A DNA stretch of 64,000 nucleotides from JBBQVS01 sp963792705 (GTDB lineage Bacteria > Chloroflexota > Ktedonobacteria > Ktedonobacterales > Ktedonobacteraceae). The notes below the pieces were generated by a model, which did not search any database, was not told the origin of the DNA, and saw only the letters and a list, made by a program, of their open reading frames with translations. Numbering within the stretch: position 1 is the stretch's first letter; every line of letters starts with the position of its first letter. The position numbers and the translations under genes are program-made. Of the stretch, positions 1 to 7,972 are shown piece after piece. The DNA lies in NCBI GenBank assembly GCA_963792705.1, contig CAWBXD010000015.1, positions 186,001-250,000 on the forward strand, written 5' to 3'.

Positions 1-671
1 TAGTAATCAGCATAACGGTGATTATTACACGCCTAATTTGGGTCTTTCCTGGCAGCTACTTACCACGCTTCTTAAGTCGTCGTATACGAGAAAAAGACCC
101 ATATCCCTCCTGGCAATCTACTGTTATTGTGGGTTGGACAGGTATGCGCGGTGGTGTTTCACTAGCAACAGCACTTGCGTTACCACTCGTTATTCATGGC
201 AAGACCCCATTTCCAGATCGAGACATAATTGTATTCCTCACGTTTAGTGTTATCTTATCAACACTTGTCATACAAGGTCTCACTCTCCCACTACTTATTA
301 GCCGCTTAAAATTACCGAACGACGAAACCGCGGACCGCGAGGAGGCAAAAGCTAGATTGAAGGCTGCACGGTCAGCCCTTACTCGCTTGGACGAACTCTC
401 TTCTGAGGATTGGGTCGAGAGTGAAATGGTAGATGATTTGCGTCTCCACTTTACCGATCAAGATCGACGCTTCACAGCACGTTATCACGGTACAGAAGAT
501 GGCGTTAATCAAGAGCAGAGAGCAACGGCCTATCAACGTCTGAAAATTGAGTTGATCGGTGCTGAGCGACACACAATTATTGAATTACGTAACCAGGGCG
601 TCATCAACGACGAGGTGATGCGGAAAATACAACACGACCTCGATCTTGAAGAGTTACGGCTACAGCCTTAA
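1..671 (+). CDS. Na+/H+ antiporter (CPA1 family), C-terminal part, 5' truncated by window edge
   Basis: The open frame runs in from before base 1 with no in-frame stop, so the GTG at 18 is not a credible start and the N-terminal transporter part lies outside the window. What remains has the last membrane helices of a monovalent cation/proton antiporter (the WTGMRGGVSLATALALP segment is typical of the CPA1/NhaP ion-path helix), a further hydrophobic helix, then a charged cytoplasmic tail of about 120 residues rich in Glu and Arg. Expected role is exchange of sodium or potassium for protons at the plasma membrane. Its stop codon overlaps the stop of the convergent gene by 4 bases (668-671). Confidence 0.85.
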   Translation, partial: VISITVIITRLIWVFPGSYLPRFLSRRIREKDPYPSWQSTVIVGWTGMRGGVSLATALALPLVIHGKTPFPDRDIIVFLTFSVILSTLVIQGLTLPLLISRLKLPNDETADREEAKARLKAARSALTRLDELSSEDWVESEMVDDLRLHFTDQDRRFTARYHGTEDGVNQEQRATAYQRLKIELIGAERHTIIELRNQGVINDEVMRKIQHDLDLEELRLQP

Positions 672-1648
672 AATACATGTTGTATCTTCTGTGTAATCTC
701 TTTCGCCTCTATTACGATGCGCTCAATCAGTTCCTGAGAAGTTGGCACGTCATTGATGAGTCCGACGACTTGACCAGCCCAAACAAAGCCTTCGTCAAGG
801 TCGCCATCGAGGGCTGCACGATGATTGACTTGTCCTATAATAAAGGGGAGGATACGTCGCAACCGCTCGTCTGGCTCAGCTTGCTCTTTCTCTAACTCCT
901 GCTCTATTTGCAGAATTTGGTCGGCAGAGCGTCCTTTTAACACGCGAGCAGGTCGCCCAATGGAACGTTCAACAATAATAGTGTCGGTCTCTTTTGCTTT
1001 AACCAATGCTTGTTGGTAATTGGGGTGTGCGTTACTTTCACGGACTGCGACAAAACGTGTTCCCAGTTCAACGCCTTCAGCACCTAGTGCTAACGATGCA
1101 ACCAAGCCACGTCCATCGGCGATACCACCACTTGCCAGTACAGGTATACTTACAGCTTCCACAATGCGTGGCACTAAGACCATTGTCCCAATATCGTCGC
1201 GTCCAAGATGGCCTCCACCCTCCACTCCAACGGCAATAACAGCATCAGCACCAAGCGACTCCGCTTTTTTCGCGGCTCTCACACCGGCCACCAATATCAT
1301 CGTTAGCACAGGAACACTGCTTTGTTGAATGCGTCTTAGTAAAGGCTCTGGATTACCACCAGTAATGCTTATTACTGCAACACCTTCGGCAAGTGCGGCA
1401 TCGACAAACGCATCAAGAGGAACGTGTCCAATAGGAATGTTGACTCCAAATGGCTGTTTTGTAAGTCGTTTTGCCTTTTGTATGTCCGCTTGTAATGCCT
1501 CTGCAGTGGAAAAACAGGCGCATCCAATCTGACCAAGACCACCAGCATTAGAAACGGCAGCAGCTAGCTCTGCATACGAGAGGTGAGAGAGACCACCTTG
1601 CACAATGGGATATCGAATGTTCACAAGCTTGGTGAAGCGTGTATGCAT
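668..1648 (-). CDS. Nitronate monooxygenase / FabK-like NAD(P)H-dependent flavin oxidoreductase
   Basis: TIM-barrel FMN protein of the 2-nitropropane dioxygenase family. The N-terminus reads NIRYPIVQGGLSHLS, the usual family opening, and the phosphate-binding part shows VGVEGGGHLGRDD followed by PVLASGGIADG. Members oxidise alkyl nitronates or, in the FabK branch, reduce enoyl-ACP; the sequence alone does not decide which. I chose the ATG at 1648 because homology starts there; the frame stays open to an ATG at 1702, and a TTG at 1672 is also possible. The extra N-terminal residues would lie directly beside a hairpin (1705-1742), which argues against the longest form. Confidence 0.8.
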   Translation of the reverse strand: MHTRFTKLVNIRYPIVQGGLSHLSYAELAAAVSNAGGLGQIGCACFSTAEALQADIQKAKRLTKQPFGVNIPIGHVPLDAFVDAALAEGVAVISITGGNPEPLLRRIQQSSVPVLTMILVAGVRAAKKAESLGADAVIAVGVEGGGHLGRDDIGTMVLVPRIVEAVSIPVLASGGIADGRGLVASLALGAEGVELGTRFVAVRESNAHPNYQQALVKAKETDTIIVERSIGRPARVLKGRSADQILQIEQELEKEQAEPDERLRRILPFIIGQVNHRAALDGDLDEGFVWAGQVVGLINDVPTSQELIERIVIEAKEITQKIQHVF

Positions 1649-1704
1649 CTTTTCTGGAAGTGCTGTACTCAATTGTACACTCTTTCTATGCCAAAAATAC
1701 ATTT

Positions 1705-1742
1705 GTCCTGTTGCGAATGTTGTATCACATTCACAACAGGAC
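1705..1742 (-). terminator. Hairpin downstream of the small membrane protein gene
   Basis: Inverted repeat with 16-base arms (1705-1720 and 1727-1742), one mismatch and a 6-base loop. It lies 30 bases after the stop of the minus-strand small membrane protein gene and before the nitronate monooxygenase gene. On the minus strand the stem is followed by an interrupted T-rich stretch, so a weak intrinsic terminator is the likely role. Confidence 0.5.
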
Positions 1743-1771
1743 TAGCAATGTCGATAATTATACAATGCATG

Positions 1772-1990
1772 CTATTCTACAGGCTTAGTAGGTCCGATGC
1801 CTATGCTTGTATAATACTGTTCTTCAAGCCCGGCGGTTGTAGTACGCTTTTCTTCTGCTGCCTGTACCTGCTTCTGGCGCCTCACCCGTCTCCTTCTGAA
1901 GACTCCCTGTGTATAGAGATAGACGTTTACAAGAAGACCAAGTACAATGAGTCCACCGATAATTGCTGCGGTCACGAGAAATGCTGTCAT
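1772..1990 (-). CDS. Small single-span membrane protein, unknown function
   Basis: 72 residues. Residues 2-27 form one hydrophobic helix (MTAFLVTAAIIGGLIVLGLL), followed by a strongly basic stretch (RRRRVRRQKQ) and a short polar tail, which predicts an outside N-terminus and cytoplasmic C-terminus. No family recognised. It is plausible as a gene because it has a clean hydrophobic/positive-inside organisation and lies between two other minus-strand genes with its own downstream hairpin; the opposite-strand frame over it lacks any protein-like features. Confidence 0.5.
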   Translation of the reverse strand: MTAFLVTAAIIGGLIVLGLLVNVYLYTQGVFRRRRVRRQKQVQAAEEKRTTTAGLEEQYYTSIGIGPTKPVE

Positions 1991-2133
1991 GATAGATCGT
2001 TCCTTTGTCTACAAAACACTAACGCCCTTGCCAACAAAACATCCTGCTCCTATTAAAAAGACGAAGAATACCCGTAACTATCAAACACACGTAAAATGTA
2101 TGACAAAGTCACTTGTAACAATACACGGATGAG

Positions 2134-2168
2134 GTGTTCATAAAGATGCAAATTATCTTTATGAACAC
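2134..2168. terminator. Perfect 14-bp hairpin after htrA-like gene
   Basis: GTGTTCATAAAGAT at 2134-2147 pairs perfectly with 2155-2168 around a 7-base loop. It lies 10 bases beyond the stop codon of the minus-strand protease gene. No long U-run follows, so termination strength is uncertain. Confidence 0.5.
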
Positions 2169-2177
2169 TCCTTCCCT

Positions 2178-3149
2178 CTACAACACAACTGTTACTTTAC
2201 GCTTCTTACCGCCTCGTAGGAAACTCAAGGCAATTTTTTCGCCGACCCGATGACGACGAACGATGCGTTGCAAATCACGAGGCTCCGTAACCGACTCTTC
2301 ATCAGCGGCGATAATCATGTCCTGACGTTTTAATTCAGCACGATCTGCCGGACCATTAGGGCGTACCTCTAGCACTTCCATACCAAACTGTTGCACGAGG
2401 TTAAGGCTACGTTGTAGCGTAGCATCAAGCTTTACACGCATTCCACCTACGCCTAACGACACTCCAGTAATTTGCGTCTCACGTTTTTGTGTTGCAATAC
2501 GCGCCACTACTGCTTTAACAGTATCAAGAGGAACAGAAAAGCCAAGTCCCTGGGCCATTGGCATCATAGCGGTGGTAATGCCAACAACTCTTCCAGCACT
2601 ATCTACAAGGGGACCACCAGAATTGCCTGGATTAATGGGTGTATCCGTTTGAATGAGGTTTGTCATTTTAGGAATACCGGGTGCTTCAAGTGTGCGTCCC
2701 AGCGCACTCACAACACCGGCAGTTACTGTCCAGTTCAAGCCATAGGGATTGCCGACCGCGAGCACAAGTTGCCCAACACGAAGAGGTGTCCGTCCAAGTT
2801 CCGCAACAGGAAGATGATCTGCGCCAATACGGAGTACGGCAACATCCACGTTCTTATCGCTTCCCATCAGCCCTGCATCAAACTTACGACCATCAGCAAG
2901 CGTTACTTGAATGCGCTTTGCATGTTCAACTACGTGGGCGTTAGTGAGGATTTGTCCATCTGAACCAAAAATGAAACCGGACCCAAGCCCTCCGTTAAAC
3001 TCTGGCGTTAGTCCGTTATGACGGCGTGAACGTCCGCCTTCGCGCTCTATATCAATACGTACAACCGCAGGTCCTACGCGCTCTGCCGCAGTCGTAACTG
3101 CATTGGAGTACGCGTCTAACGCTTGCGCGTCTTTTTCGTATATACTCAT
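2178..3149 (-). CDS. HtrA/DegP-like trypsin-fold serine protease with PDZ domain
   Basis: 323-residue S1C family protease. The catalytic triad is visible: His72 in TNAHVV, Asp102 in DVAVL and Ser177 in PGNSGGPL. Residues 20-220 are the protease domain and 225-323 a single PDZ domain that should bind exposed C-termini. Unlike periplasmic DegP or membrane-anchored HtrA, no signal peptide or transmembrane helix precedes the protease domain, so this form is predicted to be cytoplasmic. Role: degradation or chaperoning of misfolded proteins. It lies downstream of a response-regulator gene on the same strand with 128 bases between them. Confidence 0.92.
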   Translation of the reverse strand: MSIYEKDAQALDAYSNAVTTAAERVGPAVVRIDIEREGGRSRRHNGLTPEFNGGLGSGFIFGSDGQILTNAHVVEHAKRIQVTLADGRKFDAGLMGSDKNVDVAVLRIGADHLPVAELGRTPLRVGQLVLAVGNPYGLNWTVTAGVVSALGRTLEAPGIPKMTNLIQTDTPINPGNSGGPLVDSAGRVVGITTAMMPMAQGLGFSVPLDTVKAVVARIATQKRETQITGVSLGVGGMRVKLDATLQRSLNLVQQFGMEVLEVRPNGPADRAELKRQDMIIAADEESVTEPRDLQRIVRRHRVGEKIALSFLRGGKKRKVTVVL

Positions 3150-3277
3150 TCTTTTGCATCGTACTTTCTTGTGGAACCTCTTCGGGTGTAGGTATTTGCG
3201 AGGCTACGACTCAATGAGATTGATATACATTCTATCATAAACTATGACAAAAAGCCATTGTAAAGCATAGAGGCAAA

Positions 3278-3706
3278 TTATTTGTGGACAGGATCAAGAG
3301 CGGCGCGGACTGCCGAGACAAGAACATCAAGTTTGAAGGGTTTCTCAACGACACTAGCATGGGGAGCAACACGAAGAGCTTGCAAAACTTCATTTTGGTT
3401 AGAGGCAGTACAAAAAATGAGAGGCAGAGTTCGTGTTGAAGGATACGCTTGTAGATGCTGTAATACCTCTATGCCTGTCATCTCTGGCAATTGTAGATCG
3501 AGAATTAATACTTCAATAGGTAAAACAGAGGCAGATGGAAAATAAGAACGTATTTTTTCACTACTCTTCATCACAGGGAGCATAAGGGCGTTCAAGCAAA
3601 CATGTGGATGCTCATATAGTTCAACCGAGTGACCAGCAAATTGTAGCATGGTTACGCAGAGGCGCGCAATTCGTGCATTATCTTCAAGCAGACCTACTCG
3701 TGCCAT
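3278..3706 (-). CDS. Single-domain response regulator (CheY-like receiver)
   Basis: 142 residues, receiver domain only. Acidic pair in LEDN (residues 7-10), phosphoacceptor Asp70 in VLILDLQLPEMTG, switch Thr100 in FCTAS and Lys122 in VEKPF are all present, so it should be phosphorylatable. An insertion of about 15 residues precedes the beta-3 strand compared with CheY. No output domain follows; it must act by protein contact. No partner kinase gene is adjacent; the GAF/PAS histidine kinase at 58742 is one candidate, but there is no evidence linking them. Confidence 0.9.
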   Translation of the reverse strand: MARVGLLEDNARIARLCVTMLQFAGHSVELYEHPHVCLNALMLPVMKSSEKIRSYFPSASVLPIEVLILDLQLPEMTGIEVLQHLQAYPSTRTLPLIFCTASNQNEVLQALRVAPHASVVEKPFKLDVLVSAVRAALDPVHK

Positions 3707-3884
3707 AAAACTACTACTCTTTTCTTACATTCTCATGCATTTCCATAAGGATTGTAAGGTTTCTGTAGCATAAATGTCAAGTAGCTTCTGTCAATATACA
3801 ACTGCTCCCCTCGACGCTTGTTACGGAATGCCGTACAATAGGTATACAGATACCTAACAACATAATAAAAGATGGATATATATT

Positions 3885-4340
3885 ATGAGCGATAATGAAT
3901 TAGCAAGACGATACCCTATCAGTGTTGTACGCTTTGGGATGGGCAAAGAGATTCAGTTATTCAAAGACGAATTGGTTGTAACAGGGCAAGAGGAAGACCA
4001 GGAGACGCGTGTACACCTCGCGTCAATCAAACAGCTCACACTTATTCCTGGTGATCCAAATCCAGGAAAACTGGTATTGATGGCTGACCTGGATGATGGC
4101 AATACGGTGATTTTGGTAGAGGGAATGAGCAATGCACGCGACTTTCGTGCGATGCTCCCCAAAATACTGGAACTACAACCTGATATACAACTTGATCCGT
4201 CAGATATGGGCGAACAACTACGACAGGCATTAAACACACGTAGAGCATGGACGCTAACCTGCTATGGCTCGTTCCTTTTGCTGTGTGCCTTCCTTTCCTT
4301 ACTGTACTTTGTCGTTGCCTATATTGGAGCACATCATTAA
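3885..4340 (+). CDS. Tail-anchored membrane protein with PH-like N-terminal region, unknown function
   Basis: 151 residues. The N-terminal 110 residues alternate short beta segments (ISVVRFG, EIQLFKDELVVTG, VHLASIKQLTL, KLVLMADLDDGNTVILVEG) ending in an amphipathic helix (ARDFRAMLPKILEL), which resembles a bacterial PH-like fold, but no exact family is recognised. Residues 125-147 are a single hydrophobic helix near the C-terminus. It lies 28 bases upstream of the MBL hydrolase gene on the same strand, and the two are probably co-transcribed. Confidence 0.7.
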   Translation: MSDNELARRYPISVVRFGMGKEIQLFKDELVVTGQEEDQETRVHLASIKQLTLIPGDPNPGKLVLMADLDDGNTVILVEGMSNARDFRAMLPKILELQPDIQLDPSDMGEQLRQALNTRRAWTLTCYGSFLLLCAFLSLLYFVVAYIGAHH

Positions 4341-4368
4341 TCCTGTTACAGCGAAAGAGAGTTTCCAC

Positions 4369-5289
4369 ATGTCATCGCCAGAGCAACCGTTTCTTGTTAC
4401 ACAGATGAGCAATGATCCACGCGTTCGTGTCTTTCGGCGAGTCTTCGCGCCACAAGACCCACTAGAGAAGATGGAGGTAGACGCGTTTGTTGTCATCACA
4501 ACACGATACGTTGTTGTGCTGGATACACTGCTTTGCCCAGAAGACATGGCGACTGTAGTGTATGAGGTGCGTGATGAACTCGCTGGTCGAGAACTTATCG
4601 TTGTAAATAGCCATGCAGATTGGGATCACTGTTGGGGAAACGGTTACTTTATTGGAGATAGGGCAGTACCTATAGTGGCTCATGACTACTGTGCTACACG
4701 CATGGAGACAGAAGAAGCTCAAACAGAGTTGAAGGAGTATCAAAGTCGCTATTCATTCTTTCAAAATGTTGCGTTAGTACCGCCAACGATCACGTTTCCT
4801 GATACGTTGACTATACATGGTGGCGATCTAACAATCCAACTCTTCTCTGCTCCAGGGCATCATGCCGATCATATTGCAGCATGGCTTCCAGAGATACGTT
4901 TGCTTCTTGCGTTTGATGCTGCTGAAAAGCCGCTACCACTCGTTGAGAGTGCAGAGAGTGTACAACATATGTATAATACACTGGAACGTTTTCTTGCGCT
5001 CCATCCACAACGTGTACTCTGTGCTCATGGAAAGACAACAGATAGCAGTGTTGTAACACAAAACTTACAGTATCTACGAGAGATAGAGCAGCGATCACGC
5101 GTTTTCTTGACCACGCATCAACCAATTGCCGAAGAACTTGAACACGCTTCAGCACTCATTCATTACTCCTTCAATGATGCTATTGATGATGCAAATACTC
5201 TTACCGATGCTGACCGCGCGTTTTATAGCTGGGCACATGATAATAATGTCCGCTATATGCTTCAGTGGTTGATGCAAAGACAAGGCTAG
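4369..5289 (+). CDS. Metallo-beta-lactamase fold hydrolase
   Basis: 306 residues from the ATG at 4369, preceded by a GAAAGAGAG ribosome binding site; a longer frame from 4264 would overlap the preceding gene and add unrelated sequence. Metal ligands are visible: H-A-D-W-D-H at residues 82-87 (His82, Asp84, Asp86, His87) and a GHHADH motif at the second site, with a later CAHG. The HxDxDH form differs from the usual HxHxDH. Substrate unknown. Its stop overlaps the stop of the convergent BNR protein gene by 4 bases. Confidence 0.85.
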   Translation: MSSPEQPFLVTQMSNDPRVRVFRRVFAPQDPLEKMEVDAFVVITTRYVVVLDTLLCPEDMATVVYEVRDELAGRELIVVNSHADWDHCWGNGYFIGDRAVPIVAHDYCATRMETEEAQTELKEYQSRYSFFQNVALVPPTITFPDTLTIHGGDLTIQLFSAPGHHADHIAAWLPEIRLLLAFDAAEKPLPLVESAESVQHMYNTLERFLALHPQRVLCAHGKTTDSSVVTQNLQYLREIEQRSRVFLTTHQPIAEELEHASALIHYSFNDAIDDANTLTDADRAFYSWAHDNNVRYMLQWLMQRQG

Positions 5290-6503
5290 TTTTCCTTTGT
5301 AGCTGATGCCGCCACCTTTGGAGATAAAAACGCTTTACGACGTTTGGTACTTCGCTGCGCGATGAGGCCAAGCAGCACAAAGAGTAAAAGAATAAGGAGT
5401 AGCGTTATAATACGTGTTGGATTAACACCACTATCGCTACCTGGATAGAGATAGACATTGTTCGCAGCAACATATAATTGGGAAGCTTTATCTGCTCCAA
5501 TGACAAGCGCATAGACAGATGTATTTGTGGGGAATCCAGCTGCGATACCACTCCAATTTTGCCCACTATCGTCGCTACGAAACGCTCCAAATTTTGTGCC
5601 AACGTAGAGCGTTGATGCATTTGCACTTCTAAAATCAATCAAAATATGTTGAATAGGAACACCTTGTAGCACTTGTCCACTCTCAGCCCAGTGGGTACCA
5701 TTATCCATTGAGCGAAAAATACCATGCTTCGTTCCAGCATATACAAGCCCAGTTGCACCACCTACACTGGCTGCTGGTTGTACAGAAGTAGCACCATCGG
5801 CGATAGGCAAGCCATTGTTTAACGCGGTCCAGTTCGTACCTACATTATCGGAGTTATATATTCCTAATGAAGTGGCAGCCCAAAGCCGATGCTGCGTACT
5901 GTCAAAAGCTAGTTCGTTGATAGCAATTTTAGAAGGAAGCGTTCCATTGATTGCCTTCCAACGCATGTCGTTATCGCCATTGCTCATAAACACGCCGTGT
6001 TGCAGTGTACCAAGATACATATCTTTTTGCTCGTCAAAAATTAATGTTGTATAGCTGTCATCAGGCAAACCCGAACGCGCTGTGTTAACCACTTGCCATG
6101 TTTGTGCAGCATCACTACTGGCAAATAAACCTAGGTTAGTAAGCGCATAAAGTATTTTGCCAGCAGGAGACATGGTAAGCATTGAGAGAGTGAGAGAGAT
6201 TGCTGAAACGCGTCCACGTTTTTTCCAGTGTTGTCCAGCATCACTACTGGCAAAGATGGTTCCATCTTCGTCACCTGCATAAAAGAGTTGAGGCTTGTTA
6301 GGATTCACGGCGAGCGCATGTACATGCTGTTTGGTGAGTGATGATGCTTGCCAGCTTCCACTTCCTAACAGATTTGTACCAGGGGCACAAGCGGAGAATA
6401 TACCGAGTGTCATTGCAAAGAGCAACAAAGCAAGCAGGTTTTTAGTAAACTGTGGTACTTCCCTTTTTTCACGTATCGCAATATTCTGTTGTATGTTCCC
6501 CAT
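5286..6503 (-). CDS. BNR/YCF48-like beta-propeller lipoprotein
   Basis: Start taken at 6503, where AAGGA precedes the ATG; an in-frame ATG at 6527 has no ribosome binding site and would overlap the upstream gene. An N-terminal hydrophobic stretch ends in LGIFSAC, a lipobox, so the mature protein should be lipid-anchored outside the membrane. The body contains about six BNR-type repeats (SSDAGQHWK, SSDAAQTWQ, SDNVGTNWT, SMDNGTHWA, SDDSGQNWS), the fold of sialidase/Vps10/YCF48 propellers. A second hydrophobic helix (IITLLLILLLFVLLGLIA) lies near the C-terminus, followed by a basic tail. Function unknown; probably binding or assembly. Confidence 0.8.
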   Translation of the reverse strand: MGNIQQNIAIREKREVPQFTKNLLALLLFAMTLGIFSACAPGTNLLGSGSWQASSLTKQHVHALAVNPNKPQLFYAGDEDGTIFASSDAGQHWKKRGRVSAISLTLSMLTMSPAGKILYALTNLGLFASSDAAQTWQVVNTARSGLPDDSYTTLIFDEQKDMYLGTLQHGVFMSNGDNDMRWKAINGTLPSKIAINELAFDSTQHRLWAATSLGIYNSDNVGTNWTALNNGLPIADGATSVQPAASVGGATGLVYAGTKHGIFRSMDNGTHWAESGQVLQGVPIQHILIDFRSANASTLYVGTKFGAFRSDDSGQNWSGIAAGFPTNTSVYALVIGADKASQLYVAANNVYLYPGSDSGVNPTRIITLLLILLLFVLLGLIAQRSTKRRKAFLSPKVAASATKEN

Positions 6504-6519
6504 GTTGTCCTTATATGCA

Positions 6520-7479
6520 TTAATCAAGTAAGTCTATCTCTTCACCGACGCCTTGTTTCACTGCTAAAGAGTATACGTGTGCTGCCGTTACAACATCTTC
6601 CAGTCCAATACCTAATCCCTTATAAAGCGTGATCTCTTCAGGTGTTTCGCGTTGCGGTCCCTCATCTCCCACAATTTCACATAATTCATGCACACGTTCC
6701 CATTGAAACAATTCTTCATCGGCAGGAATAACAAAATCTCCAGCCTCTTTATATGCTTGTTCAAGGGAATCGGTGACGATAAGCATACTACGATGTAAGG
6801 TTGAGAGGTCTACCTCACGCCGCTGCGTCCAATTTGAGCCAATAGCGTTAATGTGACAACCAGGTTTGAGCCATTCTCCATGAAACACAGGATCGCGAGC
6901 GTTTGTTGCAGTGATGAGAATATCAGCATTAGCAACCGCCACGCGTGCATCGTCAACCGGAATCACTTCAATGTTCAAGAGGCGCGACATTTCGCGACAG
7001 AACAACTCACGTTCCGGTTGTCTGCGGCTATAGACGCGAACAGACGCAATAGGACGAACCTCACATACACCCAGGAGTTGCGTCACCGCTTGCTGACCCG
7101 CCCCGATGAGACCAACATTCCGTGCATTGGTTCGTGCCAGGTACTTCGTCGCAACTGCACTTGTCCCTCCTGTACGCATAGCACCAAGGTGGTCAGCTTC
7201 TATAATCCCCAGCAACGAGCCATTCTTCGCGCTAAAGAGCATAACAACATAACGCATTCCCTCACGAAATGCCGTATAGGTTTTAAAACCAACGACCTCG
7301 GATGTAGGAGCAGAAGCGGCGAGAATTGTGAGTACGCCATTTGCAAAAGCAAGTCTAGTGCGTGGTTGGTTTTTTACTAACCCTTGTGATTGTGCGTGAA
7401 AAGCATCTTCTAGCACCATCACAGTGTCACGCATGCTTAGCAATTCACGAACCTGTTTTTCACGCACAATCAACACCAT
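6520..7479 (-). CDS. Ornithine cyclodeaminase / mu-crystallin family NAD(P)-dependent enzyme
   Basis: 319 residues, full length. The Rossmann motif is VGLIGAGQQA (residues 122-131), with the family substrate residues in GFKTY (Lys66) and AMRTGG. Members include ornithine cyclodeaminase, alanine dehydrogenase (archaeal type) and ketimine reductases, and the sequence does not decide between them. It sits in a minus-strand run with a zinc-ribbon gene 27 bases upstream and the BNR lipoprotein gene 16 bases downstream. Confidence 0.88.
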   Translation of the reverse strand: MVLIVREKQVRELLSMRDTVMVLEDAFHAQSQGLVKNQPRTRLAFANGVLTILAASAPTSEVVGFKTYTAFREGMRYVVMLFSAKNGSLLGIIEADHLGAMRTGGTSAVATKYLARTNARNVGLIGAGQQAVTQLLGVCEVRPIASVRVYSRRQPERELFCREMSRLLNIEVIPVDDARVAVANADILITATNARDPVFHGEWLKPGCHINAIGSNWTQRREVDLSTLHRSMLIVTDSLEQAYKEAGDFVIPADEELFQWERVHELCEIVGDEGPQRETPEEITLYKGLGIGLEDVVTAAHVYSLAVKQGVGEEIDLLD

Positions 7480-7506
7480 AAGCCATACTCTACATTTCTT
7501 GCGTCT

Positions 7507-7890
7507 CTAATCCTCGCGTCGGATTACGCGTCGCATATACACAACGGTTTCATGGACCTCATAGCCTTTGGGAAGTTTCTTATTATTCTGCGGCATCAAC
7601 AGGTCTTTTATACCAGTAAGCGCAGGCAAGGCACTTTCAACCGACCTTGATGGTGGTGAGAGACGAGCTAATAGGCCACGACGGAGCAATTCTAATCCCA
7701 TGCCAACAGCCACGGCTCCAACGCTTGCAGCAACACCGCGTGGTACAGGAAGGTTGTAGAGGAGCGCAGGCAGGTTTTTTTGCTCGACAGGCACAAGACC
7801 AGTCGAGGAGGATACGGTGAGGTCCGCACCGCATTGACTACAATAGATATCATTTTTCGTGGTCGTAGCTTGACATTCAGGGCATTTCAT
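7507..7890 (-). CDS. Zinc-ribbon protein of unknown function
   Basis: 127 residues. The N-terminus is a compact zinc ribbon: CPEC at residues 3-6 and CSQC at 17-20. The middle has one weak hydrophobic segment (GVAASVGAVAVGMGLELL), and the tail is basic. GGAGGAG 8 bases before the ATG supports the start. It lies between the cysteine desulfurase and ornithine cyclodeaminase family genes. No function can be assigned. Confidence 0.75.
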   Translation of the reverse strand: MKCPECQATTTKNDIYCSQCGADLTVSSSTGLVPVEQKNLPALLYNLPVPRGVAASVGAVAVGMGLELLRRGLLARLSPPSRSVESALPALTGIKDLLMPQNNKKLPKGYEVHETVVYMRRVIRRED

Positions 7891-7972
7891 GCGAATTCTC
7901 CTCCATGAGTCAGATGGTCAATAGTATTTCTTTTCTCTTGGAATATTCTCTACAATAGTGATTACTGCAAAT

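Noticed and set aside
1583..2056. Plus-strand 157-codon frame over the small membrane protein gene
   Set aside because: It is Cys/Leu rich with no domain pattern, runs antisense to the 5' end of the nitronate monooxygenase gene and across the 1705-1742 hairpin, and lacks a ribosome binding site.
2472..2963. Plus-strand 163-codon frame antisense to the htrA-like gene
   Set aside because: Shadow of a conserved protease domain; no recognisable sequence.
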